Assembly (NCBI GenBank): GCA_963834425.1
Contig: CAWIBR010000008.1
Coordinates: 310,001 to 374,000 of the forward strand
DNA length: 64,000 bases
Reading direction: 5' to 3'
Source: CAVURS01 sp963834425
Lineage (GTDB): Bacteria > Actinomycetota > Actinomycetes > Actinomycetales > CAVURS01
Within the stretch, counting starts at the first letter, position 1; each line of letters begins with the position of its first letter. The notes below the pieces were generated by a model that was not told the origin of the DNA, did no database searches, and was given only the letters and a program-made list of their open reading frames with translations. Made by a program: the position numbers and the translations under genes. This document shows positions 9,341 to 17,144 of the stretch, piece by piece.

Positions 9341-11119
9341 ATGGCGCGTGAGTTCGGCAGGGTCGGGGTGATCGGCCTGGGCACGATGGGGGCTGGCATC
9401 GTCGAGGTCTTTGCCCGCAACGGGCTGGACGTCGTGGCGGTCGAGGCCAGCGAGGCGGCCGTCGAGCACGGTCGCGGCGTCCTGATGCACTCCACCGACC
9501 GCGCGGTCGCCCGCGGCAAGCTCACCCCCGAGGACCAGGCGGCGCTGCTCTCGCACGTGCGGTTCAGCACCGCGCTGGAGGATCTGGCCGATCGCGAACT
9601 GGTCGTCGAGGCGGTGCCCGAGCACCTGGACCTCAAGCGCGAGATCTTCGGCAAGCTGGACTCGATCGTGACGTCCGAGGCGATCCTCGCGACGAACACC
9701 TCGAGCCTCTCGGTCACCGAGATCTCGGTCGCCACCCACAACCCGCGCCGGGTCGTGGGTCTGCACTTCTTCAACCCGGCACCGGTGCTGAAGTTCGTCG
9801 AGGTGATCCGGACCGTGGTCACCGAGGACACCGTCGTCGAAGATGTCCGGCGTCTGGCCGAGCGGCTGGGCAAGCTGCCCGTCGTGGTCGGCGACAAGGC
9901 CGGCTTCATCGCCAACGCGCTGCTCTTCGGCTACCTCAACCACGCCGTGTCGCTCTTCGAGTCGCGCTACGCGTCCCGGGAGGACATCGACGCGGCGATG
10001 ACTCTGGGCTGTGGCCTGCCGATGGGGCCGCTGGCCTTGATGGACCTGATCGGGCTCGACACGGCGTACGAGATTCTCGACACGATGTACAAGCAGGGCC
10101 GCGATCGGCTCCACGCGCCCAGCCCGATCCTGAAGCAGATGTCCACGGCCGGCCTGAAGGGCCGCAAGACCGGCGCCGGGTTCTACACCTACGACGAGCC
10201 GGGCTCCAGCAAGCTCGTGGACGATGCGTTGACACCCGTGACAACAGTTGATGGAGAGCAAGTGTTGCGCTCCATCGAGCGGGTCGGCGTCGTGGGCTCC
10301 GGCACGATGGCGTCCGGCATCGCGGAGGTCTTCGTCAAGGCGGGTTTCGCGGTGACGCTGGTCGCGCGTAGCGCGGACGCGCAGGCTCGGGCCCACGCCG
10401 CGATCAGCAAGAGCCTGGAGAAGGCCGTGCAGCGCGGCAAGCTCGAGGACGCCGATCGCGCGGCCGCCCTGGACCGGCTGGCCGTGAGCACACGGCTGGA
10501 CGACCTGGCCACCGCTGACCTGGTGATCGAGGCCGTCGTGGAGGAGCTCGACGTCAAACAGGCGCTGTTCGAGAACCTCGACGAGATCTGCCGCCCCGGC
10601 GCGATCCTGGCGACGACCACCTCGTCGCTACCAGTCGTCGAGTGTGCCGTCGCGACCAAGCGGCCGGCCGACGTGGTGGGACTGCACTTCTTCAACCCGG
10701 CTCCGGTGATGCGGCTGGTCGAGGTGGTGCACACCGTCTCGACGGCGCCGGAGGTCGTCGCCAGCGTCAAGGCCGTCGTCGAGCGCCTCGGCAAGCACCC
10801 GGTCGAGTGCGGTGACCGGTCGGGCTTCATCGTCAACGCCCTGCTCTTTCCCTACCTCAACGACGCGGTGAAGATGCTGGAGGCGCACTACGCCGGGGTC
10901 GAGGACATCGACACCGCGATGAAGACCGGATGTGGTTACCCCATGGGACCGTTCGAGCTGCTCGATGCGGTCGGCCTGGACGTGTCGCTCGCCATCCAGC
11001 GCCAGCTCTACCTGGAGTTCCGAGAGCCCGGTTTCGCGCCGGCGCCGCTGCTCGAGCAACTGGTCACCGCGGGTTATCTCGGCCGCAAGAGCGGCCGAGG
11101 CTTCCGCGACTACACCTGA
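9341..11119 (+). CDS. Tandem 3-hydroxyacyl-CoA (3-hydroxybutyryl-CoA) dehydrogenase, two full copies fused
   Basis: 592 residues made of two complete 3-hydroxyacyl-CoA dehydrogenases in one chain. Each has an NAD-binding glycine motif (GLGTMG at 12-17; GSGTMA at 319-324), the substrate/catalytic segment GLHFFNPAPV, a C-terminal FI(A/V)NALLF with the conserved Asn, and a closing GRK(T/S)G(A/R)GF. Normal enzymes are about 285 residues. The join lies near residues 290-313. Role: reversible oxidation of (S)-3-hydroxybutyryl-CoA to acetoacetyl-CoA. With the thiolase at 19049 and Ccr at 17145 it fits the acetyl-CoA to ethylmalonyl-CoA route. The ATG follows GAGGAG with 8-nt spacing. Both halves keep the key residues. 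Confidence 0.92.
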   Translation: MAREFGRVGVIGLGTMGAGIVEVFARNGLDVVAVEASEAAVEHGRGVLMHSTDRAVARGKLTPEDQAALLSHVRFSTALEDLADRELVVEAVPEHLDLKREIFGKLDSIVTSEAILATNTSSLSVTEISVATHNPRRVVGLHFFNPAPVLKFVEVIRTVVTEDTVVEDVRRLAERLGKLPVVVGDKAGFIANALLFGYLNHAVSLFESRYASREDIDAAMTLGCGLPMGPLALMDLIGLDTAYEILDTMYKQGRDRLHAPSPILKQMSTAGLKGRKTGAGFYTYDEPGSSKLVDDALTPVTTVDGEQVLRSIERVGVVGSGTMASGIAEVFVKAGFAVTLVARSADAQARAHAAISKSLEKAVQRGKLEDADRAAALDRLAVSTRLDDLATADLVIEAVVEELDVKQALFENLDEICRPGAILATTTSSLPVVECAVATKRPADVVGLHFFNPAPVMRLVEVVHTVSTAPEVVASVKAVVERLGKHPVECGDRSGFIVNALLFPYLNDAVKMLEAHYAGVEDIDTAMKTGCGYPMGPFELLDAVGLDVSLAIQRQLYLEFREPGFAPAPLLEQLVTAGYLGRKSGRGFRDYT

Positions 11120-11164
11120 GCCCCGGGTCACACCCCCGTCCACGAGACCCAGAAACGACGAGAG

Positions 11165-11473
11165 ATGCCGCGTAGCAACCGAGTTCGACGCGGCGGTCGG
11201 CGCGTTGCTGGTCCGCCGCCGACTGAGGACCTCGATGTCGGTCGGGCGCTGGCCGGCACCGAGCGGCGCGAGTCCGGCCCGGACGGCGAGTGGTTCGTGC
11301 GCTCGGTCAACGGCGGAGTCTCGGCCAAGTCCTATCGGTGCCCGGGCTGCCAGCAGGAGATCCCGCCCGGCGTCTCACACCTGGTGACCTGGCCGGCCGA
11401 CGGGATGCTCGACGTGACCGATCGGCGCCATTGGCACACCCCCTGCTGGCGAGCCCGGACCCGGCGCCGCTGA
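11165..11473 (+). CDS. Small zinc-ribbon-like conserved actinobacterial protein
   Basis: 102 residues: an Arg-rich N-terminus, then a compact domain with YRCPGCQQEIPPG and, 25 or so residues later, HWHTPC. The two Cys plus His/His/Cys look like a zinc site. Proteins of this kind are common in actinobacteria and are often labelled 'ATP/GTP-binding protein' without evidence. Function unknown. It follows the dehydrogenase gene by 45 bp in the same direction and ends 6 bp before the convergent DUF952 gene. Confidence 0.7.
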   Translation: MPRSNRVRRGGRRVAGPPPTEDLDVGRALAGTERRESGPDGEWFVRSVNGGVSAKSYRCPGCQQEIPPGVSHLVTWPADGMLDVTDRRHWHTPCWRARTRRR

Positions 11474-11479
11474 CGCCGG

Positions 11480-11884
11480 TCAGGGACCGGTCGCAAGGTC
11501 GTACGCCGCAAGGTCGGGCAGGTGCCAGCCCTGGTCCGTCGTGCGCTCGACCAGGAGGGCGGCCACCACCGGGCTCCCTTGTCCCACAGTCGTTGTGGGC
11601 ACCGGGCCGTAGATGTGCGGGAACGGCAACGGCTGACCCGGCACGGGGTCCCAGCGGACCGGCGAACCCGCCATTTCGAGGGACTCGACGTCCAGCACGA
11701 GCAGCTGGAGCTCGGTCAGATCGCCGTAGAAGGCCGCGAGCACGCCACCCAACTGCGCCCGCGTGCTGGCGTGGATGAAGCCCTCCGCGGCGAGCGTGCG
11801 GCCCCGCGAAGACACGGTGTACGACCCAGATCGGAGAGCGGCCGCCCAGTCGCCGGGCAGCGCGGCGTGCAGGACCCGGCTCAT
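11480..11884 (-). CDS. DUF952 domain protein
   Basis: 134 residues matching the compact DUF952 fold: an early VLHAALPGDW segment, the hallmark FIHASTRAQL, then LVLDVE and FPHIYGPVP. The family is described as glutathione S-transferase-like or ART-like by structure, with no established activity. The ATG at 11884 lies 4 bp after the stop of the GH15-like gene on the same strand, so the two are probably co-transcribed. Confidence 0.85.
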   Translation of the reverse strand: MSRVLHAALPGDWAAALRSGSYTVSSRGRTLAAEGFIHASTRAQLGGVLAAFYGDLTELQLLVLDVESLEMAGSPVRWDPVPGQPLPFPHIYGPVPTTTVGQGSPVVAALLVERTTDQGWHLPDLAAYDLATGP

Positions 11885-11888
11885 CGGT

Positions 11889-13157
11889 TCAGCCCTTGGG
11901 TGCGATCTGGTCGAGCTCGTCGAGGGAGAGCAGGACGAGCGCGTCGGTCCAGGCCAACGGAGCGACCGGGCCCGCCCGGCCGCTGCCGAGCACCTTCTCC
12001 GGGAGTCGCCCCGCGCCCGAGTGCTGGGCGAACCACGACAGCCAGTACTGCGCTGCGGACCGGTCGCCGGTGCCCGCGTCGGCCAGCAGGAACAGCGCGG
12101 ACTCCGGAGTCCAGGAGACGCCGTCGTGGTGCGGCCAGGTGGCGCCAGGGGTGACCCCGCCGCTGGGCTGCAACAGTTTCGGGACCGCGTTGTGGGCGGC
12201 CGCCACTGCCCCGGACAGTGGCGCATCGACGTACGGCGGGAGGGTGAAGGTGACCGCGGCGTCGGGACCGCGGCCGCCCGCATAGCGGGAGTAGCCGCTC
12301 GTCCCGAAGTCCTGCTCGATGCTGGCGCGCAAGGCGCTGGCTCGTCGGCTGGCGAGCGCGGCTTGGTCCGGGTGGCCGGCCTGCACCAGCCGGCTGCCCG
12401 CCAGCAGACCGACCAGCGTCGGGGCCGCCACGCCCAGCGTCAGCTGGGTCTCGCCGACCTCCCAGTAGTCGCTGCTGGGAGGCGGCAGCGCGCCCGGTCC
12501 GGCGGTGCGGTCGAGCAGGCGCTTCAGGGAACGCTGGACGAGATCGTCCAGCGAGTTCGCGATCTGGGTCCGCTGGTGGACCGGCGCCGCAGCAACGACC
12601 TCGGCGACGCTCCACAGGGCCCACCCGGGATCGTCGTCCTGGATGCCGCGGTCGTCCGGTGGCCCGGAGCCGTCGATGAGGTAGCGCGCTTGGAAGCTGC
12701 CGTCCGGCGCCTGGACCGCCTGCAGGAAACGCAGATCCGCGAGCGCGTCGCTCAGATGGCCGGTGCGGGCGAAGGCCGCGGCCGCGAAGGCGGCGTCGCG
12801 GGGCCAGACGTAGTGCCAGGCGGGCGCCGTCGAGGCGATGACACCGCCGTTGCGCAGCGTCAGTGAGTAGAGATCGGCCAGCGCCGTCGTGGCCAGCCCG
12901 GCGTACGTGCCCTGGGGCACGGTGCCCTTGGCCAGCCAGGCCCGAAAGCCCGGGCTGGCGGCGACGACGGTCCCGGTCCGGCCGCCGGCCACCAGCGCGG
13001 TGCCGGCCGCGAGAGCGGGCTCGGATTGCCGCGTCGGTGGCTGCGAAGACACCCGGGCCAGCGCGAACAGCCCGGTGCCGGCGGCCAGGACGGCGAGGGC
13101 CACGGCCAGGGCGACGATCGCGCGGGGCCGGTCCGGCAGCCGCCTCTCGTGCACCAC
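11889..13157 (-). CDS. Secreted or membrane-anchored GH15-like (alpha/alpha)6 glycoside hydrolase
   Basis: About 422 residues. Basic N-terminus then one hydrophobic segment (IVALAVALAVLAAGTGLFAL), a signal anchor or signal peptide. The body has WHYVWPRDAAFAAAAFARTG, the segment shared with bacterial glucoamylase-type GH15 enzymes, plus LRFLQAVQAPDGSFQ and the late DGVSWTPESAL. These would act on alpha-glucosidic bonds outside the cell, but substrate and catalytic residues are not certain from sequence alone. GTG GTG codons follow GGGAGG, so the start may be 13157 or 13154. It is divergent from the alpha/beta hydrolase, with an 11-bp repeat array between them. Confidence 0.7.
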   Translation of the reverse strand: MVHERRLPDRPRAIVALAVALAVLAAGTGLFALARVSSQPPTRQSEPALAAGTALVAGGRTGTVVAASPGFRAWLAKGTVPQGTYAGLATTALADLYSLTLRNGGVIASTAPAWHYVWPRDAAFAAAAFARTGHLSDALADLRFLQAVQAPDGSFQARYLIDGSGPPDDRGIQDDDPGWALWSVAEVVAAAPVHQRTQIANSLDDLVQRSLKRLLDRTAGPGALPPPSSDYWEVGETQLTLGVAAPTLVGLLAGSRLVQAGHPDQAALASRRASALRASIEQDFGTSGYSRYAGGRGPDAAVTFTLPPYVDAPLSGAVAAAHNAVPKLLQPSGGVTPGATWPHHDGVSWTPESALFLLADAGTGDRSAAQYWLSWFAQHSGAGRLPEKVLGSGRAGPVAPLAWTDALVLLSLDELDQIAPKG

Positions 13158-13164
13158 GCCTCCC

Positions 13165-13208
13165 GATGGCCTCCAGATGGCCTCCAGATGGCCTCCAGAT
13201 GGCCTCCA
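13165..13208. repeat. Four exact 11-bp tandem repeats in a divergent promoter region
   Basis: GATGGCCTCCA repeated four times without mismatch, followed by a partial GAT. It occupies almost half of the 93-bp gap between two divergent starts. The 11-bp period is close to one DNA turn, so each unit would face the same side, as expected of an operator array; polymerase slippage is the simple alternative. Confidence 0.85.
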
Positions 13209-13236
13209 GATCCGCTGGCCAAGCCAGCCCGAAGGC

Positions 13237-13242
13237 TAGGCT
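13237..13242 (+). promoter_or_regulatory. -10 element TAGGCT (leaderless) of the alpha/beta hydrolase
   Basis: GGCTAGGCTCGCG then ATG, with 8 nt between TAGGCT and the start codon. Nearly the same string precedes the enoyl-CoA hydratase gene (59183), pointing to a common promoter type. Confidence 0.55.
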
Positions 13243-13250
13243 CGCGAACG

Positions 13251-13964
13251 ATGAGCCCCGAGGATATCCGGCACGACTCCGTGCTCCCTGCACGACGGGA
13301 AGACATCGAGCTGCACACCGCCGACGGGTTGACCCTCGTGGGCGAGCTGGCGCTGCCGTTGGACCGGCCAGCGGTCGCCACCCTGGTCACCGTCCACCCC
13401 CTGCCGACCCATGGCGGCTTCATGGACAGTCATGTCCTGCGCAAGGCGGCCGCACGGCTGCCGGCCCTCGCCGACCTGGCCGTGCTGCGGTTCAACCTCC
13501 GCGGGGTCAGCAGCCCGCGCGGCACCAGCCAGGGGACCTTCGACGAGGGCGTCGCGGAGCGCTTCGACGTGGCGGCGGCGATCGAGTTTGCCGAGTTCAG
13601 CGAGCTGCCACACCCGTGGCTGCTCGGGTGGAGCTTCGGCACGGACCTGATCCTGCGCTACGGCTGCGATCCGGGCATCGAGGGAGCCATCCTGCTCAGC
13701 CCGCCTCTGCGGTCGGCCGTGGACACCGACCTGGACGTCTGGGCGGCGTCGGGCAAGCCGATGTTGGTCCTGGTGCCCGAGCTCGACGACTACCTGCGCC
13801 CGGCTGAGGCCCGGCAGCGTTTCGCCCGCATCCCGCAGGCGCGCGTCGTCGGCGTCGCGGGGGCACGACACCTCTGGGTCGGTGAACCCTCGGTACGACG
13901 AGTGCTGGACGAGATCGTCCGCCAGGTCCGTCCCGGAGCCGACCCCCTCCCCACGTCGTACTAG
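13251..13964 (+). CDS. Alpha/beta hydrolase
   Basis: 237 residues with an alpha/beta-hydrolase core: LVTVHPLPTHGG (oxyanion region), FNLRGVSSPRG, and the nucleophile elbow GWSFGTD (Ser in GxSxG). The acid LVLVPELDDYLRP and the late GARHLWVGEP (His) complete a plausible triad. Similar proteins are annotated as dienelactone hydrolase-like or acyl-CoA/peptide esterases; substrate unknown. The ATG is fixed by the leaderless promoter just upstream. It converges with the AI-2E family gene across a large inverted repeat. Confidence 0.8.
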   Translation: MSPEDIRHDSVLPARREDIELHTADGLTLVGELALPLDRPAVATLVTVHPLPTHGGFMDSHVLRKAAARLPALADLAVLRFNLRGVSSPRGTSQGTFDEGVAERFDVAAAIEFAEFSELPHPWLLGWSFGTDLILRYGCDPGIEGAILLSPPLRSAVDTDLDVWAASGKPMLVLVPELDDYLRPAEARQRFARIPQARVVGVAGARHLWVGEPSVRRVLDEIVRQVRPGADPLPTSY

Positions 13965-13984
13965 ACCGCCGTACTGCGCTGGTC

Positions 13985-14085
13985 TTGGCCGTCGAGTCCG
14001 GGTTTGGCGGTCGAATCCGGGTTTTGCTGTGTCCAGTAGGGCCTTGAAACCCGGTTCTGACGGCCAAACCCGGTTCTGACGGCCA
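13985..14085. terminator. Composite inverted repeat between convergent genes, probable bidirectional terminator
   Basis: The left arm has two tandem 19-bp units, GGC(C/G)GTCGA(G/A)TCCGGGTTT (from 13987). After a loop of about 20 nt, the right arm has two tandem units of AAACCCGGTTCTGACGGCC. The right arm is an imperfect reverse complement of the left over 39 bp. It sits exactly between the ends of the hydrolase and the AI-2E gene. There is no T tract, so it is a hairpin-type terminator or a REP-like element. Confidence 0.6.
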
Positions 14086-14105
14086 GGACAAAGGGGGCGA
14101 GGTGG

Positions 14106-15296
14106 TCAGTGCTGTTCTTGGCGGGGGACCAGGACTTCCTGGTAGATCAGCATCAGGCCGGCGGCGACGGGGATGGCCATCAGGGCACCGAGTACGCCGA
14201 GCAAGGTGGCCCCGGCCAGGGCGGCGATGACGGTCAGCGCGCCCGGAACGGCGATCGTGCGATGCATGACCCGCGGCGCGATCACGTAGTTCTCGATCTG
14301 CTGATAAACGACGTAGTAGACGACGACGATCAGGGCCGTCGTGACCGAGCTGAACAGGGCCACCAGGACGACGATGATCGCGCCCAGCGTGGCGCCGATC
14401 ATCGGGATCAGACCGAGGATGCCGACCACCACGGCCAGGGCTTCCGGGTAGGGCAGGCCGAGGATCCGCAACAGGATGTAGGTGCAGATCGCGTTGGTCG
14501 TCGCGATGGCCACCTGGCCGACCAGGTAGCCGCCGACCCGCCGCGTGATCTCCTCCGAGAGGAAGCGCACCCGGTCTCGTCGGCTGGCCGGCACCGCGCG
14601 GTAGCAGACCTCCTTGACCGCCGGCAGCGACGCGGTCAGGTAGAGCGTGAGGACCAGGACCGTGAAGACGCTGAAGATCCCACTGACGGCCGCCTTGCCG
14701 GCCCCGAGCACCCCACCGAAGACCTGGGTCCACAACGACCCCTCGGAGAGCTTGGCCTTGAGCTCGGTCTGGAGCTTGCTGATGACGTGGTAGTGGTGGT
14801 CGAAATCGCGAACTGACTTGTTGCGCAACAGATTATGGATGTACGCCGGGCCGTTGTTGGCCAGCTGCGTCCCCTGCCCGGTCACGGGCGGGACCAGCAC
14901 GAACAGGAGGCCGACGACGGCGCCGATCACCGCGATGAAGACGACGAGCACCGCGAAACCTCGGCTGAGCCCCCGACGTTCGAGCCACCGCACGATCGGG
15001 TCGAGGCCCAGTGCGAGGAACAGCGCGACGGCCAGCAGGGTCAGCACCTGCGAGACCCGGACGAGCGACTGCACCAAGCCGTAGGCCACCAGGACGCCCA
15101 GCCCCCCGACCAGGCCGACGTAGAACGGCGAGCGCCGGTTGAGCGGCGCCCCCGGCGTGCCGTACTGGCCGCTCTCGCCCGGGCTCAGGGCGACGGCTGC
15201 ATCCGGCGGGAGGCTCTCAGCGGTCGCCTCAGCCGCGGCGGCCGCCGCCTGCTTGCTACGGCGACGCTTGGCCGCTCGTCGGGCGAACGGGTCCAC
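14106..15296 (-). CDS. AI-2E family transporter (PerM/YdiK-like permease)
   Basis: 396 residues. A basic, Ala-rich cytoplasmic N-terminus (about 55 residues) precedes several hydrophobic helices and the central soluble region (near VPPVTGQGTQLANN to HYHVISKLQTELKAKL). The C-terminal half carries the family signature GILGLIPMIGATLGAI and VVYQQIENYVIAPRVM. Family members act as quorum-signal or Na+/H+ exporters in different bacteria; the substrate here is unknown. It lies just downstream of the DivIVA-like gene (17 bp), so they are probably one transcript. Confidence 0.9.
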   Translation of the reverse strand: MDPFARRAAKRRRSKQAAAAAAEATAESLPPDAAVALSPGESGQYGTPGAPLNRRSPFYVGLVGGLGVLVAYGLVQSLVRVSQVLTLLAVALFLALGLDPIVRWLERRGLSRGFAVLVVFIAVIGAVVGLLFVLVPPVTGQGTQLANNGPAYIHNLLRNKSVRDFDHHYHVISKLQTELKAKLSEGSLWTQVFGGVLGAGKAAVSGIFSVFTVLVLTLYLTASLPAVKEVCYRAVPASRRDRVRFLSEEITRRVGGYLVGQVAIATTNAICTYILLRILGLPYPEALAVVVGILGLIPMIGATLGAIIVVLVALFSSVTTALIVVVYYVVYQQIENYVIAPRVMHRTIAVPGALTVIAALAGATLLGVLGALMAIPVAAGLMLIYQEVLVPRQEQH

Positions 15297-15313
15297 CCGA
15301 TCGAGCCAGCCGA

Positions 15314-16969
15314 TCAGTTGCCGCCGGGGCTGGTTGTTGCCTGCTGCGCCGCGCGCAGATCAGCCAGGGCCTTCGCACGGTCCACGTCGGACTGGCTGCC
15401 CTTCGCCGCGGAGGCCGGCTCGGAGTCAGCCGAGTCGCCCTCGGTGTCGGTGTCGATGTCCGTGTCGGTGTCGGTGACATCCGTGACGTCGGCGTCTGCT
15501 GCCTCGGCGCTCTCGCCCGCCTCGGGCGCTTCGTCGGACGGCCGGTCGGCCTCGCCGTCGTTGCTCCCGCTGTCGGCGTCGTCCGTCGGTGGCTGCGCGA
15601 ACAGGCTCGAGGGCGCTGCGGCGGCCGGGGCCGCCGCCGGCTGGGTGAAGAAGTCGCTCGGGTCGAGCCGGCCGCCGCCACCCGCCGACGAGGGTGCGTC
15701 CGCGGACTTCGCGGCGGACTTCGCAGTGCTTGACTTCGCGGTGCCGGACTTCTCGGCGCCCGCCTGGTCACCGGCGCCAGGCATGGGCACCGACGGGCTG
15801 GCGGCCGCCTTGCTCAAGGCCGCCTCGAGACCGGGCACCGGCATCGAACCGAGCAGACCGCGCAGCTGGTCCAGATGGGAGGTGATCGAGTCGCGCTGGC
15901 GCTGCAGGTCCTCGACCTGGCGCTGAGCGGCTCCGCGCTGGCGCTCGGCCTCGGCCCGGGCGTCCTGCAGGATCTTGTCGGCGTGCGCCTTGGCGTCCGC
16001 GACCGTGGTGTCCGCCGTACGCCGGGCTGCAGCCAGCTGGGTGCGTGAGTGCTCCTCGGCCTCACTGCGGATGGACTCGGCCTTCTCCAGGGCGCGAGTG
16101 GCTCGGCTCTCGGCCGAGGCAGCCCGCTCCTCAGCGGCGCGGGTCAGCTCCTGCAGCTTGGCCACGGCGGCGTCGTGCCGCTCGGCGTCCAGCCGCTCGG
16201 CCTCCTCGCGCTGGCTGGCCAGCGCGACCTCGTGGTCGGAGGCGTCCTGCTTGGCCTTCGCGTCCGCCGCCTCGAGCACGCTGCCGGCTTGGGCGGTGAG
16301 CTCGTCGGCTTCCTTCTTGGCCACCAGGCGCAGCTCGTCCGCCTCGCGCTTGGCCTTGGCCCGCAGCTCGGTGATCTCCCGCTCCGCGGTGGCGCGGAGC
16401 CGGCCCACCTCGCGCTCCAGGCTGAGCCGCTTCTCGGTGGCTTCGGTCTCGACCGCCGACCGGAGCTTCTCGGCGTGCCGTTGGGCCGAGCCCAGCTCGT
16501 CCTCGGACTTGCGCTGCGCGGTGGCGCGGGTCTCCTCGGCCTCCTGGTTGGCCGCCTCGAGCCGCTCGCGGGCCTGCCGGGTCGAGGTGGCGTTGAGCTC
16601 GTTGGCGGCCGCCTCGGCGCTCGCGCGCAGCTCGTGGGCCTCGCTACGGGCCTGGGCCAGCGTCTGGTCGGCGTCGCTCTGCGCCGCGGCGACCATCTCG
16701 ACGGCCTGCTCCTCAGCTAGCCGGAGGAGCTGCTCGATGCGGGCACCCAGACCGGCGTACGACGGGCGATCCACCTCACGCAGCTGGCGCTGGGCATCGG
16801 TCAGCTCGTTGGCGAGCTTGAGGTTGTTGGTGTCGAGCTGCTCGACGGCGCCGCGCGCCCTGCTCAGGGCTCCCTGCAGCTGGGTGATCTGGGCGTCGAC
16901 CTGCTCGCGGTCGTATCCGCGCATCACGACAGTGAAGGCAGTGGGCGTGATCGAGAACGGCTCGGTCAT
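15314..16969 (-). CDS. DivIVA-like coiled-coil protein (Scy/FilP-type)
   Basis: 551 residues. The N-terminus FSITPTAFTVVMRGYDREQVD is the DivIVA-type membrane-curvature module. It is followed by some 330 residues of unbroken Ala/Glu/Arg-rich heptads (for example AEREITELRAKAKREADELR), an elongated coiled coil. The C-terminus is disordered: K/S/A repeats, then a run of T/D pairs. Actinobacterial relatives (FilP, Scy, 'cellulose-binding protein') organise polar growth as cytoskeleton-like filaments. Function here is inferred from architecture. The ATG has a strong GGAGG at good spacing. About 175 bp upstream without a gene should hold its promoter; ccr ends on the far side. Confidence 0.8.
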   Translation of the reverse strand: MTEPFSITPTAFTVVMRGYDREQVDAQITQLQGALSRARGAVEQLDTNNLKLANELTDAQRQLREVDRPSYAGLGARIEQLLRLAEEQAVEMVAAAQSDADQTLAQARSEAHELRASAEAAANELNATSTRQARERLEAANQEAEETRATAQRKSEDELGSAQRHAEKLRSAVETEATEKRLSLEREVGRLRATAEREITELRAKAKREADELRLVAKKEADELTAQAGSVLEAADAKAKQDASDHEVALASQREEAERLDAERHDAAVAKLQELTRAAEERAASAESRATRALEKAESIRSEAEEHSRTQLAAARRTADTTVADAKAHADKILQDARAEAERQRGAAQRQVEDLQRQRDSITSHLDQLRGLLGSMPVPGLEAALSKAAASPSVPMPGAGDQAGAEKSGTAKSSTAKSAAKSADAPSSAGGGGRLDPSDFFTQPAAAPAAAAPSSLFAQPPTDDADSGSNDGEADRPSDEAPEAGESAEAADADVTDVTDTDTDIDTDTEGDSADSEPASAAKGSQSDVDRAKALADLRAAQQATTSPGGN

Positions 16970-17144
16970 AACTCATTCCTCCGAGGCGCGGGCAGCGCAA
17001 CGTCACACGTGCAGGGACTGGTCGGGGAAACCCTACCCCTGAGCGGAGTAGCCCTGTTGCCGATCGCAGCACGTTCTCGACACAGAGTGATGGAGCGGGA
17101 CCAATCGGCTGCAGCCGGTGATCGGCCGCCGATCAATCGGTCCG

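Noticed and set aside
13165..13208. CRISPR-like array
   Set aside because: Units are 11 bp with no spacers between them and no cas genes nearby; it is a simple tandem repeat.
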